Positions 1 through 5,892 of a stretch of 8,432 nt of DNA are shown here, piece by piece. Both the position numbers and the translations under genes were made by a program. How positions within the stretch are numbered: the first letter of the stretch is position 1; every line of letters begins with the position of its first letter. Source of the DNA: JACQID01 sp035290885 (GTDB lineage Archaea; Aenigmatarchaeota; Aenigmatarchaeia; GW2011-AR5); contig DATDTL010000076.1 in NCBI GenBank assembly GCA_035290885.1, positions 1 through 8,432 on the forward strand, given 5' to 3'. The notes under the pieces are model-generated. The model searched no databases, had not been told where the DNA came from, and worked only from the letters and a program-made list of their open reading frames with translations.

Positions 1-48
1 CCGGGCCAGGACGGCGCGGTCAACGCGGTATTTGTAAAGGCGAAGTAA
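1..48 (+). CDS. 3' end of an unidentified protein (partial)
   Basis: Frame 1 is open from the window edge and ends at TAA (46-48), giving the C-terminal residues PGQDGAVNAVFVKAK. The high G+C and sensible composition fit a real coding end, in contrast to the AT-rich DNA that follows. Fifteen residues are too few to identify a family. A hairpin resembling an IS605 right end lies about 50 bp downstream, so a TnpB C-terminus was considered, but these residues do not look like one. Confidence 0.45.
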   Translation, partial: PGQDGAVNAVFVKAK

Positions 49-98
49 TTCTATTTTAATGCGTTTGCGGCATCGCGTATAAAACTTGATCGTTAGAA

Positions 99-119
99 CC
101 TGCACGCTTTAGCGTGGAG
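99..119 (+). mobile_element. IS200/IS605-like right-end hairpin (remnant)
   Basis: The sequence GAACCTGCACGCTTTAGCGTGGAGA (two parts: GAACCTGCACGC and TTTAGCGTGGAGA) strongly resembles the hairpin typically found just 3' of tnpB at the right end of IS200/IS605-family elements, where the stem is often CTCCACGC/GCGTGGAG around a TTTA loop. Here pairs are C100-G119, T101-A118, then a G102/G117 mismatch, then C103-G116 through C107-G112, with loop TTTA (108-111). No recognisable TnpB or TnpA frame lies in the window, so this would be a remnant or the end of an element lying to the left. The alternative is an ordinary hairpin terminator for the left partial gene. The resemblance is from memory, not from an alignment. 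Confidence 0.4.
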
Positions 120-294
120 ATGAAATAGCTACCGTCCCATACTAAGGGCGTTTCCGACGAGAAGGAAAAACAAATACACTGGTATTAAGAATCGCAAGGG
201 CTTTCTGGCACTTCCTTCTGATTTCGTAAAGCATGGTACTTTATCATAATTTCCACTATCAGTGGCGAGATTGTTTACCGGAGATTGTTGATTT

Positions 295-303
295 TTTATA
301 AAG
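295..303 (+). promoter_or_regulatory. TATA box candidate for the 335-442 small ORF
   Basis: TTTATAAAG preceded by a T-run matches an archaeal TATA box. With the usual spacing of about 25 nt, transcription would begin near 323-326, some 10 nt before the ATG at 335. Two direct copies of AAAGTTT (300-306 and 309-315) and a GTTTG...CAAAC inverted repeat (303-307, 316-320) lie between box and start, where an operator would sit. Confidence 0.3.
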
Positions 304-334
304 TTTGCAAAGTTTCAAACGTTAAATATTGGCG

Positions 335-442
335 ATGAAGAATATGCATGTGCCCAAGGATCATGTAGAGCTAAAACGGCTGTTTGAAGAAGCCGATAAA
401 AGGCATATATTTGAAAAAATGAAGAGAGCTAAAATTAAATAA
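335..442 (+). CDS. Possible 35-residue basic, helical small protein
   Basis: ATG at 335 opens a frame of 35 codons ending at TAA (440-442). The product begins MKNMHVPKDHVELKRLF and ends MKRAKIK. It is rich in Lys, Arg and Glu with hydrophobics spaced as in an amphipathic helix, and has no Cys and no membrane segment. A TATA box (295-303) sits at suitable distance. Against it: the frame is short, there is no clear Shine-Dalgarno site, and the surrounding DNA looks decayed. It could also be the tail of a broken gene. The family is not recognised and no function is assigned. Confidence 0.25.
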   Translation: MKNMHVPKDHVELKRLFEEADKRHIFEKMKRAKIK

Positions 443-493
443 AATCTCTAGGATTTATACTATATCATATCTTTCTTCCGGCAGTTACAGTAT

Positions 494-503
494 CTTATAA
501 AAA
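494..503 (+). promoter_or_regulatory. TATA box of the tatD-family gene
   Basis: CTTATAAAAA is a good archaeal TATA box. Its centre (about 498) lies about 22 bp before the ATG at 520 and 28 bp before the ATG at 526. Initiation 25-27 nt downstream would fall between the two ATGs or at one of them, so the mRNA is probably leaderless. No Shine-Dalgarno sequence is seen before either ATG, which agrees. Confidence 0.5.
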
Positions 504-519
504 TTTGCTCAGCCAGTAA

Positions 520-1293
520 ATGCACATGATAGACGCCCATTGCCATCTTGAACTGATGAAGAATGCCGACGAAGTGATTGCCAGATGCAAGGCAGCGGGA
601 ATGAAAGCAGTTGTCTGTCCTGCAACGCATCCGAAGAATTTCCAGAACGGACTGGAGTTGTCAAAAACACACAAAGGTTTCCTCTTTCTGGGTGCTGGCG
701 TTCATCCTGAGTACGTCAAGGAGCTGCCGCAGGCAGAAATAGGCAAGGCATTCGCATGGATACGGGAACACGAAAAAGACATAGTTGGGGTCGGCGAGCA
801 GGGCCTTGATTATTTCTGGATAAAGGATCCCTACTGGCAGGAGAAGCAGAAGGAGCTTTTTGTAAAATCGATAGCATTGGCAAAGGAATTGGACAAGGTT
901 CTCATAGTTCATACGCGCGATGCCCACGCCGATGCAATACAGATACTTGAGAAGCATAACGCAGAGCGTGTGCAGCTGCACATGTGGGGCGAGAGCAAGT
1001 TCGCAAGCGTGATAAAGGACCGAGGATGGATGGTTTCTGTCGGCCCTGTGGCTGCTCGTTCCAAGAGCCACAAGAAAGTCATCCGTGATCTGCTCATGGA
1101 AAATCTCATGCTGGAAACCGATTCTCCGTGGTTCGGCGGGAAGGATGCCGAGGGCATGCTTCTGGGCGAACCGACAAACATCAAAATCCCTGCAGCCGAG
1201 ATAGCGGAAATAAAAGACGTTGACATTGCGCAAGTCAACAATGTATGCGCAAAGAATGCAGCGAAGCTTTTTCGGCTACCTATCATAATCTAA
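520..1293 (+). CDS. TatD-family metal-dependent hydrolase
   Basis: Amidohydrolase-superfamily TIM-barrel protein of the TatD family, whose characterised members are metal-dependent nucleases; the substrate of this protein is not known. All metal-binding signatures are present: HCH (7-9) after strand 1, the Glu of GEQGLDY (E93), the His of IVHTRDA (H131), the His of VQLHMWGE (H154) and the Asp of LETDSPW (D201). At 257 residues it has the normal family length and appears complete. ATG 526 is an alternative start that would give MIDAHCHLEL; the TATA spacing does not decide between them. The 3' end overlaps the converging aminotransferase gene by 11 bp (1283-1293). A T6 tract at 1297-1302, inside the opposing gene, may act as a U-rich terminator. 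It appears to be a single-gene transcript. Family assignment is firm; biological role is open. Confidence 0.93.
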   Translation: MHMIDAHCHLELMKNADEVIARCKAAGMKAVVCPATHPKNFQNGLELSKTHKGFLFLGAGVHPEYVKELPQAEIGKAFAWIREHEKDIVGVGEQGLDYFWIKDPYWQEKQKELFVKSIALAKELDKVLIVHTRDAHADAIQILEKHNAERVQLHMWGESKFASVIKDRGWMVSVGPVAARSKSHKKVIRDLLMENLMLETDSPWFGGKDAEGMLLGEPTNIKIPAAEIAEIKDVDIAQVNNVCAKNAAKLFRLPIII

Positions 1294-2431
1294 CCATTTT
1301 TTCCCAATCGTTTAACGTTTTCTCGATTCTTTCCATGGCTTTCTCAAGATTTTGCATGGAAGTTGCATAGGAAATTCTTATATGTTTGTCCGAGCCGAAC
1401 TCGATTCCCGGGACAACGGCAACACCTGCGTTCTCAAGAAGCATCGAGGAAAATGTTGACGAAGAGCCGAATTCGGAGATATCCGGGAATGCATAGAACG
1501 CGCCTTCCGGATTGGCGCACGGCAATCCCATTTCATCCAGCCGCTTTGCCACGAAATCGCGGCGTTGCTCAAACGCTTTCCTCATGTCTTCCACGGAATC
1601 CTGCGGGCCAGCCAATGCCTCTATTGCTGCCTTTTGGGTTATCGAATTTATGCTGCCTGTAGTATGGCTTTGGATATTTGCCATGGCTTTGATAACTCTG
1701 GCAGGGCCTGCGGCGTAGCCCATGCGCCAGCCGGTCATGGCATAGGATTTTGACAGTCCGTTGAGCACTATCGTGTTGTGAGGGGCGAACTCTGCCATGC
1801 TATGGTGCGTTTTGCCGTATACAAGCTTCTCGTATATCTCGTCTGATAGCATGAAAATTCCTCTTGCCACGGCGATTTGTGCAACGGCTTTCAGGGCTTC
1901 TTTGGAGTAAACCGCGCCCGTGGGATTGTTTGGGGTATTGATTATTATCGCTTTTGTTTTTTCGGTGATTGATTTTTCCATACTTTCAGTATCAAGATCT
2001 AAAGTTCCTGCGAAAACAGGGACGCCGCCGGCGAGCATGACTTGTTCGGAATAGCTTACCCAGCATGGCGAAGGCATCACGACTTGGTCGCCCTGATTTA
2101 ATACAGCCTGCAACGCCGTGTATATGGAGTGTTTGGTGCCGTTTGAAACTATTATCTCGTCTGATTGATACTTGAGGCCGTTGTCTTTCATGAGCTTCCG
2201 TGCTATGGCTTCGCGCAGTTCCGCTATTCCTTCTGCGGGGGTGTATTTTGTGAAGCCTTCGTTTATGGCGCGGATCGCGGCGCGGCAGATGTTTTCCGGA
2301 GTCGGAAAGTCAGGCTCGCCCACGGCAAGGTTTATCACGTCTTTGCCGGCTTTTGCCATTTCCTTGGTCTTGGCGTTGAGGGCAAGCGTGGCAGAAGGGC
2401 GTATCTTCCCGCCCTTTTCGGAAACATCCAT
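1283..2431 (-). CDS. aspC: Aspartate aminotransferase (class I, PLP-dependent)
   Basis: Transfers the amino group between glutamate and oxaloacetate to make aspartate, using pyridoxal phosphate. Numbered from the ATG at 2431 (382 residues), the fold-type I signatures are: INLAVGEPDF near 33-42, W124 stacking over the cofactor, NTPNNPTG (165-172), D197 and Y200 of SDEIYEK, the Schiff-base lysine K228 in LSKSYAMTGWRMGY, R236, and the substrate-carboxylate arginine R352 in HIRIS. A longer frame reaches 2548, but its extra 39 residues are antisense to the start of the neighbouring PEP carboxylase and unlike any aminotransferase N-terminus, so 2431 is chosen. The TATA-like element about 26-29 bp upstream predicts a leaderless mRNA. 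It is divergent from PEP carboxylase, which supplies its likely substrate. Related prephenate or aromatic transaminase activity cannot be excluded from sequence alone. Confidence 0.92.
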   Translation of the reverse strand: MDVSEKGGKIRPSATLALNAKTKEMAKAGKDVINLAVGEPDFPTPENICRAAIRAINEGFTKYTPAEGIAELREAIARKLMKDNGLKYQSDEIIVSNGTKHSIYTALQAVLNQGDQVVMPSPCWVSYSEQVMLAGGVPVFAGTLDLDTESMEKSITEKTKAIIINTPNNPTGAVYSKEALKAVAQIAVARGIFMLSDEIYEKLVYGKTHHSMAEFAPHNTIVLNGLSKSYAMTGWRMGYAAGPARVIKAMANIQSHTTGSINSITQKAAIEALAGPQDSVEDMRKAFEQRRDFVAKRLDEMGLPCANPEGAFYAFPDISEFGSSSTFSSMLLENAGVAVVPGIEFGSDKHIRISYATSMQNLEKAMERIEKTLNDWEKMVRL

Positions 2432-2452
2432 GGATAAACATAAGCGCGAACC

Positions 2453-2466
2453 GATTAAACGTTTTT
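2453..2466. promoter_or_regulatory. Shared core promoter of aspC and ppcA
   Basis: The 50 bp between the two divergent starts contain one clear A/T element, GATTAAACGTTTTT, built on the palindrome AAACGTTT (2457-2464). Read on the plus strand, the TTAAAC part lies about 24-27 bp before the ATG at 2482. Read on the minus strand, AACGTTTAATC lies about 26-29 bp before the ATG at 2431. Both distances match an archaeal TATA box for leaderless transcripts. The same nonamer AACGTTTAA occurs in the TATA-like element at 8412-8420. One TATA box serving both directions is inference. Confidence 0.45.
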
Positions 2467-2481
2467 GAGCATAGTACATAG

Positions 2482-3840
2482 ATGCAAAAAATACCGAAGA
2501 CCATGAGCACCCAGCATCCCGACAACATAAGGGCGCCGTTCTTCGCATCAGGCTCGGTCATAGAGGGCGATGACGAGATAAAGGAGGCTTTCTACTCCTA
2601 TTCGCATCTGGGTTGCAAGGAGCAGTTGTGGGACTGCGAAGGGAAGGAAGCGGACACGCACGTCGTTAGGAAGCTCATAACGAGGCACGGCGATTTTTTC
2701 GCAAAACAAAGGCTGGGAAAGGACATATTCCTTACGTTAAGGGTGCCGAATCCCGAGGTAGAGAAGAGCGAGGCAAAGATACTTCTTGAGGCGCTGGAAA
2801 GCATACCGCGCAATTTTGACATATCCCGGGCGGCTTACGGCGATGACGTTGCCCCGATATTCGAGGTTTCGCTGCCCATGGCGACTTCAGCCCGCTCTCT
2901 GTCAAGGATAAGGGAATATTACAGGAGGTTCGTGAGCGGCAAAGGCAAGGTTTCGCTCATGGACGACGACATAAGCATGGAAAAATGGGTAGGCAGGTTC
3001 ATGCCGGAAGAAATAAGCATGATTCCTCTCTTTGAGACAATGGACAACATATTGCAGGCGCATGAAACCGTGAGGGAATACGCGGAAAAAGAGAAGCTTG
3101 GCGCCGTGCGCGTGTGGCTCGCGCGCTCGGACCCTGCGCTGAACTACGGATTCCTTTCAGCAGTGCTGATAAACAAGATAGCGCTCCAGCGGCTTGCGTC
3201 GCTTGACGTGAAAACGTTTCCGATACTTGGCTGCGGCTCGGCGCCGTTCCGAGGCAATCTTCGGCCGGATAACCTCAATTGCCTCAAGGGCTACCCTTCT
3301 GTCGAAACGTTTACTGTCCAGTCCGCGTTCAAGTACGACCACGAGGAGCGCGACGTCGTCAGGGCCGTGGAAAAGATAAATTCGCATCAGGTTTCCGGGC
3401 CGGCCCAAGTGAACGAAGAGGAGGCGCTTGACATAGTAGAGAAGACCTCAAGCGAATACATGCTTCAGGTTTCCCTTCTGGCGCCGCTCATCAACGATTT
3501 TGCCCGGCATATACCGCAGAGAAGGAGAAGGAAGCTTCACATAGGGCTTTTCGGGTATTCAAGGAGTTCGGGTGCCCTTACGCTTCCAAGGGCGATAACA
3601 TTTTGCGCATCGCTGTACTCTCTCGGATTGCCGCCGGAGATTCTTGGTCTGAGCGTTCTCTCGCCAAAAGATATTGGTGTATTGGCAGGATGCTACGCAA
3701 ATTTCGAGACTGACCTGAAGGACGCATTGAAATATGTAAACAAAGACAATTTTGGCATATTGCCCATTCCCGTGAGAAGGGACGTAGAGAAGGTTATAGG
3801 GATTTTGATTTTGAAATTGACGAACAACATAAGGCAGTAA
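2482..3840 (+). CDS. ppcA: Archaeal-type phosphoenolpyruvate carboxylase (frameshifted near the C-terminus)
   Basis: Converts PEP and bicarbonate to oxaloacetate and phosphate, an anaplerotic step. Signatures in order: MSTQHPDN (8-15), PLFET (182-186), ARSDPALNYG (214-223), GCGSAPFRGNL (250-260), TFTVQSAFKYD (276-286), HIGLFGYSR (353-361) and SLGLPPEILG (380-389), all typical of the archaeal PpcA family rather than the large bacterial enzyme. The start MQKIPKT before MSTQHPDN agrees with the usual family N-terminus. The annotated frame stops at 3840 after 452 residues, but the last 14 residues (IGILILKLTNNIRQ) look spurious, while the next frame continues with a credible tail to 3932. Restoring one base at about 3793-3796 gives about 483 residues, nearer the family norm. 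It is divergent from aspC, which uses its product. Confidence 0.93.
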   Translation: MQKIPKTMSTQHPDNIRAPFFASGSVIEGDDEIKEAFYSYSHLGCKEQLWDCEGKEADTHVVRKLITRHGDFFAKQRLGKDIFLTLRVPNPEVEKSEAKILLEALESIPRNFDISRAAYGDDVAPIFEVSLPMATSARSLSRIREYYRRFVSGKGKVSLMDDDISMEKWVGRFMPEEISMIPLFETMDNILQAHETVREYAEKEKLGAVRVWLARSDPALNYGFLSAVLINKIALQRLASLDVKTFPILGCGSAPFRGNLRPDNLNCLKGYPSVETFTVQSAFKYDHEERDVVRAVEKINSHQVSGPAQVNEEEALDIVEKTSSEYMLQVSLLAPLINDFARHIPQRRRRKLHIGLFGYSRSSGALTLPRAITFCASLYSLGLPPEILGLSVLSPKDIGVLAGCYANFETDLKDALKYVNKDNFGILPIPVRRDVEKVIGILILKLTNNIRQ

Positions 3841-3932
3841 CGGATGCCATTGCCGATGATTACGCAAAAAAGAGCCCGTCGCTGCAGGAAAACATAATAG
3901 CTGCAGGGGCGATAAGGGGATTTTTGGGATGA
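3795..3932 (+). pseudogene. ppcA: Out-of-frame C-terminal segment of ppcA
   Basis: Starting with TAT at 3795, shifted by one base from the main ppcA frame, 45 codons run to TGA (3930-3932). The text begins YRDFDFEIDEQHK and ends AAGAIRGFLG. It is charged and helix-forming and fits directly behind DVEKV of the main frame. The site reads AAG GTT ATA GGG; an extra T (AAG GTT TAT AGG) would join the frames. The surroundings do not form a classical X XXY YYZ slippery heptamer, so a single-base deletion in a T-run, or a sequencing/assembly error, is more likely than programmed frameshifting. The tail probably carries part of the enzyme's C-terminus; if the shift is real, activity may be lost. Confidence 0.75.
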
Positions 3933-3954
3933 TTGTTCAAGCGTTTGCTTGCAA
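3933..3954. terminator. Hairpin just after the ppcA tail
   Basis: CAAGC-GTTT-GCTTG (3938-3951) forms a 5-bp stem with a 4-nt loop. TTG (3933-3935) and CAA (3952-3954) extend it across a TT bulge. It begins right after the TGA ending the out-of-frame ppcA tail, which supports 3932 as the true original gene end. No T-run follows immediately; the nearest is at about 3988-3992. It lies between converging transcripts, so it may act on either strand or merely be chance. Confidence 0.3.
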
Positions 3955-4051
3955 TGGTCAAATACTGCCAGTAATCGCCCTATGCGGTTTTTAAAATAAA
4001 CGAAGCAAATAAACAAGTAGAAACAGAAGACATATGGCACAAACATGATTT

Positions 4052-4234
4052 TTAATCTTTCAGTTCATTCTTTACCTGCTCAATGCCATTGAGTTTTCCT
4101 TCCGTCCTTTTCTTGTCCATGGATTGCAGGGTGGAAAATGTTTATATGGCGGCAAGCAGGCTTTCATATTCGTCGGTGGATATGGCGACCCATTCCGCTT
4201 CATGCTTTCCATAGGCGAGTTTTTGTGCGGCCAT
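4052..4234 (-). pseudogene. Phd/RelB-like antitoxin gene with in-frame stop
   Basis: ATG at 4234 overlaps the stop of the upstream 134-residue gene (TAATG). Reading gives 30 codons, including WVAISTDEYESLLAAI, then TAA (4144-4142), then 29 more codons in the same frame, ending with RTEGKLNGIEQVKNELKD before the TAA at 4054-4052. The two halves match the general layout of small antitoxins of the Phd/YefM and RelB kind: an ISxDEYExLL segment followed by a helical EGKxxSLEEVKxEL-type tail. A GAA-to-TAA change would explain the stop, since Glu is common at that point. Either it is a nonsense pseudogene or only the 30-residue N-terminal half is made. Family resemblance is by pattern only. No intact toxin gene adjoins it. 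Confidence 0.4.
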
Positions 4235-4638
4235 TATTCAGGAGCCGACGAATCTTTGTCTATTATATTCCAGCCACTGAAGTCTTTGCCGTTATAATAT
4301 AAAATCATTTCCGATCCTTGGTTATTTATTGTAGTTATTTTGTAGGTTGCCATATCCACGCCGCCTCCATTGAAATATGCCTTGACGTTGCGCCCGCCAT
4401 TTCCCGGCTTGGGGGTAGCTCCCAGCCAGAATGAGCCATCAGTATGAATTGCAGAGAGGTAGCCGGACTGTCTTGTATGCCTTACTTCTTCTTGCCCGTT
4501 ATTCGTTTTCACCGTGCCATATTGATAAACCATGATCCTCTGTTTAATATAGGGCGTTAGATCAATATTCCAAGGATTTGCATTGTTTTGCGGTACATTG
4601 TGCCCATTCTTGTTATTTAACCAAGGCAGAAATCCCAT
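4234..4638 (-). CDS. Hypothetical 134-residue protein, Asn/Gly-rich
   Basis: Family not recognised. The frame is open upstream to 4797, but that part is antisense-like text inside the release-factor gene; ATG 4638 (MGFLPWLNNKN) follows a good TATA box by about 30 bp and is chosen. The product is rich in Asn, Gly, Thr and aromatic residues with short alternating segments (for example MVYQYGTV, SGYLSAIHTDGSFWLG, ATYKITTIN, EMILYYNG), suggesting a small beta-rich, soluble domain. There is no Cys, signal peptide or membrane segment. It uses ATT and other AT-rich codons more than its neighbours, which prefer ATA, hinting at a different origin. Its stop overlaps the ATG of the antitoxin-like frame, implying co-transcription. 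A toxin role is possible from this context but nothing in the sequence shows it. Confidence 0.6.
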   Translation of the reverse strand: MGFLPWLNNKNGHNVPQNNANPWNIDLTPYIKQRIMVYQYGTVKTNNGQEEVRHTRQSGYLSAIHTDGSFWLGATPKPGNGGRNVKAYFNGGGVDMATYKITTINNQGSEMILYYNGKDFSGWNIIDKDSSAPE

Positions 4639-4663
4639 TATTCTCAGAGCGCCTATCTCAATA

Positions 4664-4676
4664 AAATATTTAAACC
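4664..4676 (-). promoter_or_regulatory. TATA box of the 134-residue gene, overlapping the aRF1 stop
   Basis: On the minus strand the sequence reads GGTTTAAATATTT, with core TTTAAATA at 4674-4667. It is centred about 32 bp before ATG 4638, so initiation near 4643 would leave a leader of roughly 5 nt. The box includes the TAA stop of the release factor gene, so the hypothetical gene can be expressed apart from the upstream operon. Confidence 0.5.
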
Positions 4677-5887
4677 TTATACCGCAGGAACGCGCCCACG
4701 CCGCCGAGCGCTTCGAATTGGATGCCTTCCCTCGTTTCTTGGGAAACGACTTCAAGCTTCGCGCCGTAGTTCTTGGCCTCTTCCTCGAAGTATTCAATTA
4801 TGTCCTTCTCCCCAAGAATCTTCATCGGGAACTTGCACACGTCGCATATCTGGGAGTTCTTTTCTTCGTCCTTCACGAAGCGCGTCTTCTCGCCGCAGCG
4901 GCATTCGTACTGCACTTCTTTTAGTGTCAACGATTCCACGACTATGACGGTGTCCACGGCGCCTATCTTCAGGTACTTGTCAACTTCCCGGAAGCCGTAT
5001 GCCACAAGGCCTTCCGGCTTCTGCAGGTTTTCAAAGAACTTGCTAAGGAGGTTCTTTTCCCGCACTACGGACGCCTCTTTTATAAGATCTTGCCCGCGCT
5101 CCAAAATTTCATGCAGGCCGTGCTCGCCGGTATATGACGTGTCCACGGTTCCCAGCACAAGCTTCTTGATATCCGCGTGCAGGTAATCCTCTTTCAGGAA
5201 CATCTCCTTTATCGGCCCCGGCCCTCCCAAAAGTATTCCTTTCAGTTCCTTATGGCCTTCAAAGGTGCTATTGACGGCGTCACCTATCTCCTTTAGCCAA
5301 TCGTTTAGCATGCCCTCGCGGACTCTGGCAAATCTTGCGCTGCTCTGGCCGCCTGCCTTCGTCTTTCCCGGCACTATGGAATCAAAATGGCTTATTACCT
5401 CTATCTTCCTGCCTTTTAGCATCGCTATGTCGGCTTCGCTCTTGTCAACGCCGACAAGCCCGTAAATTTCCCTCTCCTCCACCATCGCCATCAGGGGATC
5501 AAGAATGAACGTTTGGTCGCACCAGTACATTTTCGTTCTTATAGGATCCGGCGGCTCTATTGCCCAGAGCTCAATGTCATTCACGCCCTCTTTCTCGGAA
5601 ACATTGCCGCAGAAGAATGCAACGCCATTCTCCGGCGTCGCCTTGTAGAGTTGCATGTGGCGTATTATCTTGTCCAAGGCAGTAGTCACGTTCTTGCGAA
5701 CGGCCTTGGACTTTATGTTGTCTGCGGTGCCCTGCTCCTGCTTCAGTTGGGAAGACACTTCGTGCAGGCTGTAGCCGGTTGGGACGTAAACGGTTACCAT
5801 TTCCGTGTGCCTTCCCCTTATGGAGCCCAGAAATTTCAGCAGCTTTTTTAGCCGGTACCTTGAGCTTTTTGTACGGTCTTCGGTCAT
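4670..5887 (-). CDS. prf1: Peptide chain release factor aRF1
   Basis: Reads all three stop codons in the ribosomal A site and triggers peptidyl-tRNA hydrolysis. From ATG 5887 the protein has 405 residues, normal for the archaeal family. The N-terminal decoding domain carries NIKS (57-60) and an FFCG segment (91-94). The middle domain carries the catalytic GGQ (179-181) in GKTKAGGQSSARFARVREG. The C-terminal domain has a zinc-binding set CRC (329, 331) and CDVC (348, 351) and ends GGVGAFLRYKV. A GTG at 5896, overlapping the valS stop as GTGA, would add three residues (MII). The ATG is preferred because AAGTGAT, complementary to the 16S 3' end, lies about 5-11 nt before it. It lies 5 bp after valS in one operon. 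Confidence 0.96.
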   Translation of the reverse strand: MTEDRTKSSRYRLKKLLKFLGSIRGRHTEMVTVYVPTGYSLHEVSSQLKQEQGTADNIKSKAVRKNVTTALDKIIRHMQLYKATPENGVAFFCGNVSEKEGVNDIELWAIEPPDPIRTKMYWCDQTFILDPLMAMVEEREIYGLVGVDKSEADIAMLKGRKIEVISHFDSIVPGKTKAGGQSSARFARVREGMLNDWLKEIGDAVNSTFEGHKELKGILLGGPGPIKEMFLKEDYLHADIKKLVLGTVDTSYTGEHGLHEILERGQDLIKEASVVREKNLLSKFFENLQKPEGLVAYGFREVDKYLKIGAVDTVIVVESLTLKEVQYECRCGEKTRFVKDEEKNSQICDVCKFPMKILGEKDIIEYFEEEAKNYGAKLEVVSQETREGIQFEALGGVGAFLRYKV

Positions 5888-5892
5888 GATTA

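Larger units (their letters stand above)
49..519. other. Low-density region between the left partial gene and tatD
   Basis: This 471-bp stretch has no convincing conventional gene. It holds an IS605-like hairpin (about 99-119), a start-less open stretch in frame 1 from 124 to the TAA at 247-249, a TATA box with tandem AAAGTTT repeats (295-315), a 35-codon ORF (335-442) and the tatD promoter (494-503). The open stretch encodes plausible protein text, for example KNRKGFLALPSDFVKHG, but has an in-frame TGA just upstream (121-123) and no ATG, GTG or TTG. It may therefore be a gene fragment. The mix suggests decayed or inserted DNA. No tRNA-like fold was recognised. Confidence 0.5.

Noticed and set aside
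661..1286. Long open frames on the minus strand opposite tatD
   Set aside because: They lie wholly antisense to a gene with complete catalytic motifs and show no domain signatures or promoters.
2432..2548. Upstream extension of the aspartate aminotransferase frame to an ATG at 2548
   Set aside because: The extra 39 residues are antisense to the ppcA start, rich in Cys and Ser, and unlike aminotransferase N-termini; the promoter element lies inside the extension.
3788..3800. Programmed ribosomal frameshifting in ppcA
   Set aside because: The site AAGGTTATAGG lacks a slippery heptamer and no clear stimulatory structure follows at the usual spacing; mutation or sequencing error is simpler.
4079..4093. 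Perfect palindrome CTCAATG-C-CATTGAG
   Set aside because: It lies within the antitoxin-like coding frame, away from any promoter, with no second copy seen; likely chance.
4237..4290. YYNGKDFSGW resembling the FNGKDLSGW motif of DUF1080-type proteins
   Set aside because: In that family the motif is near the N-terminus of a domain of roughly 200 residues; here it sits at the C-terminal end with nothing after it, so it is probably coincidence.
4639..4797. N-terminal extension of the 134-residue protein
   Set aside because: It is a basic shadow frame inside the release-factor gene; the TATA box and ATG at 4638 give a better start.
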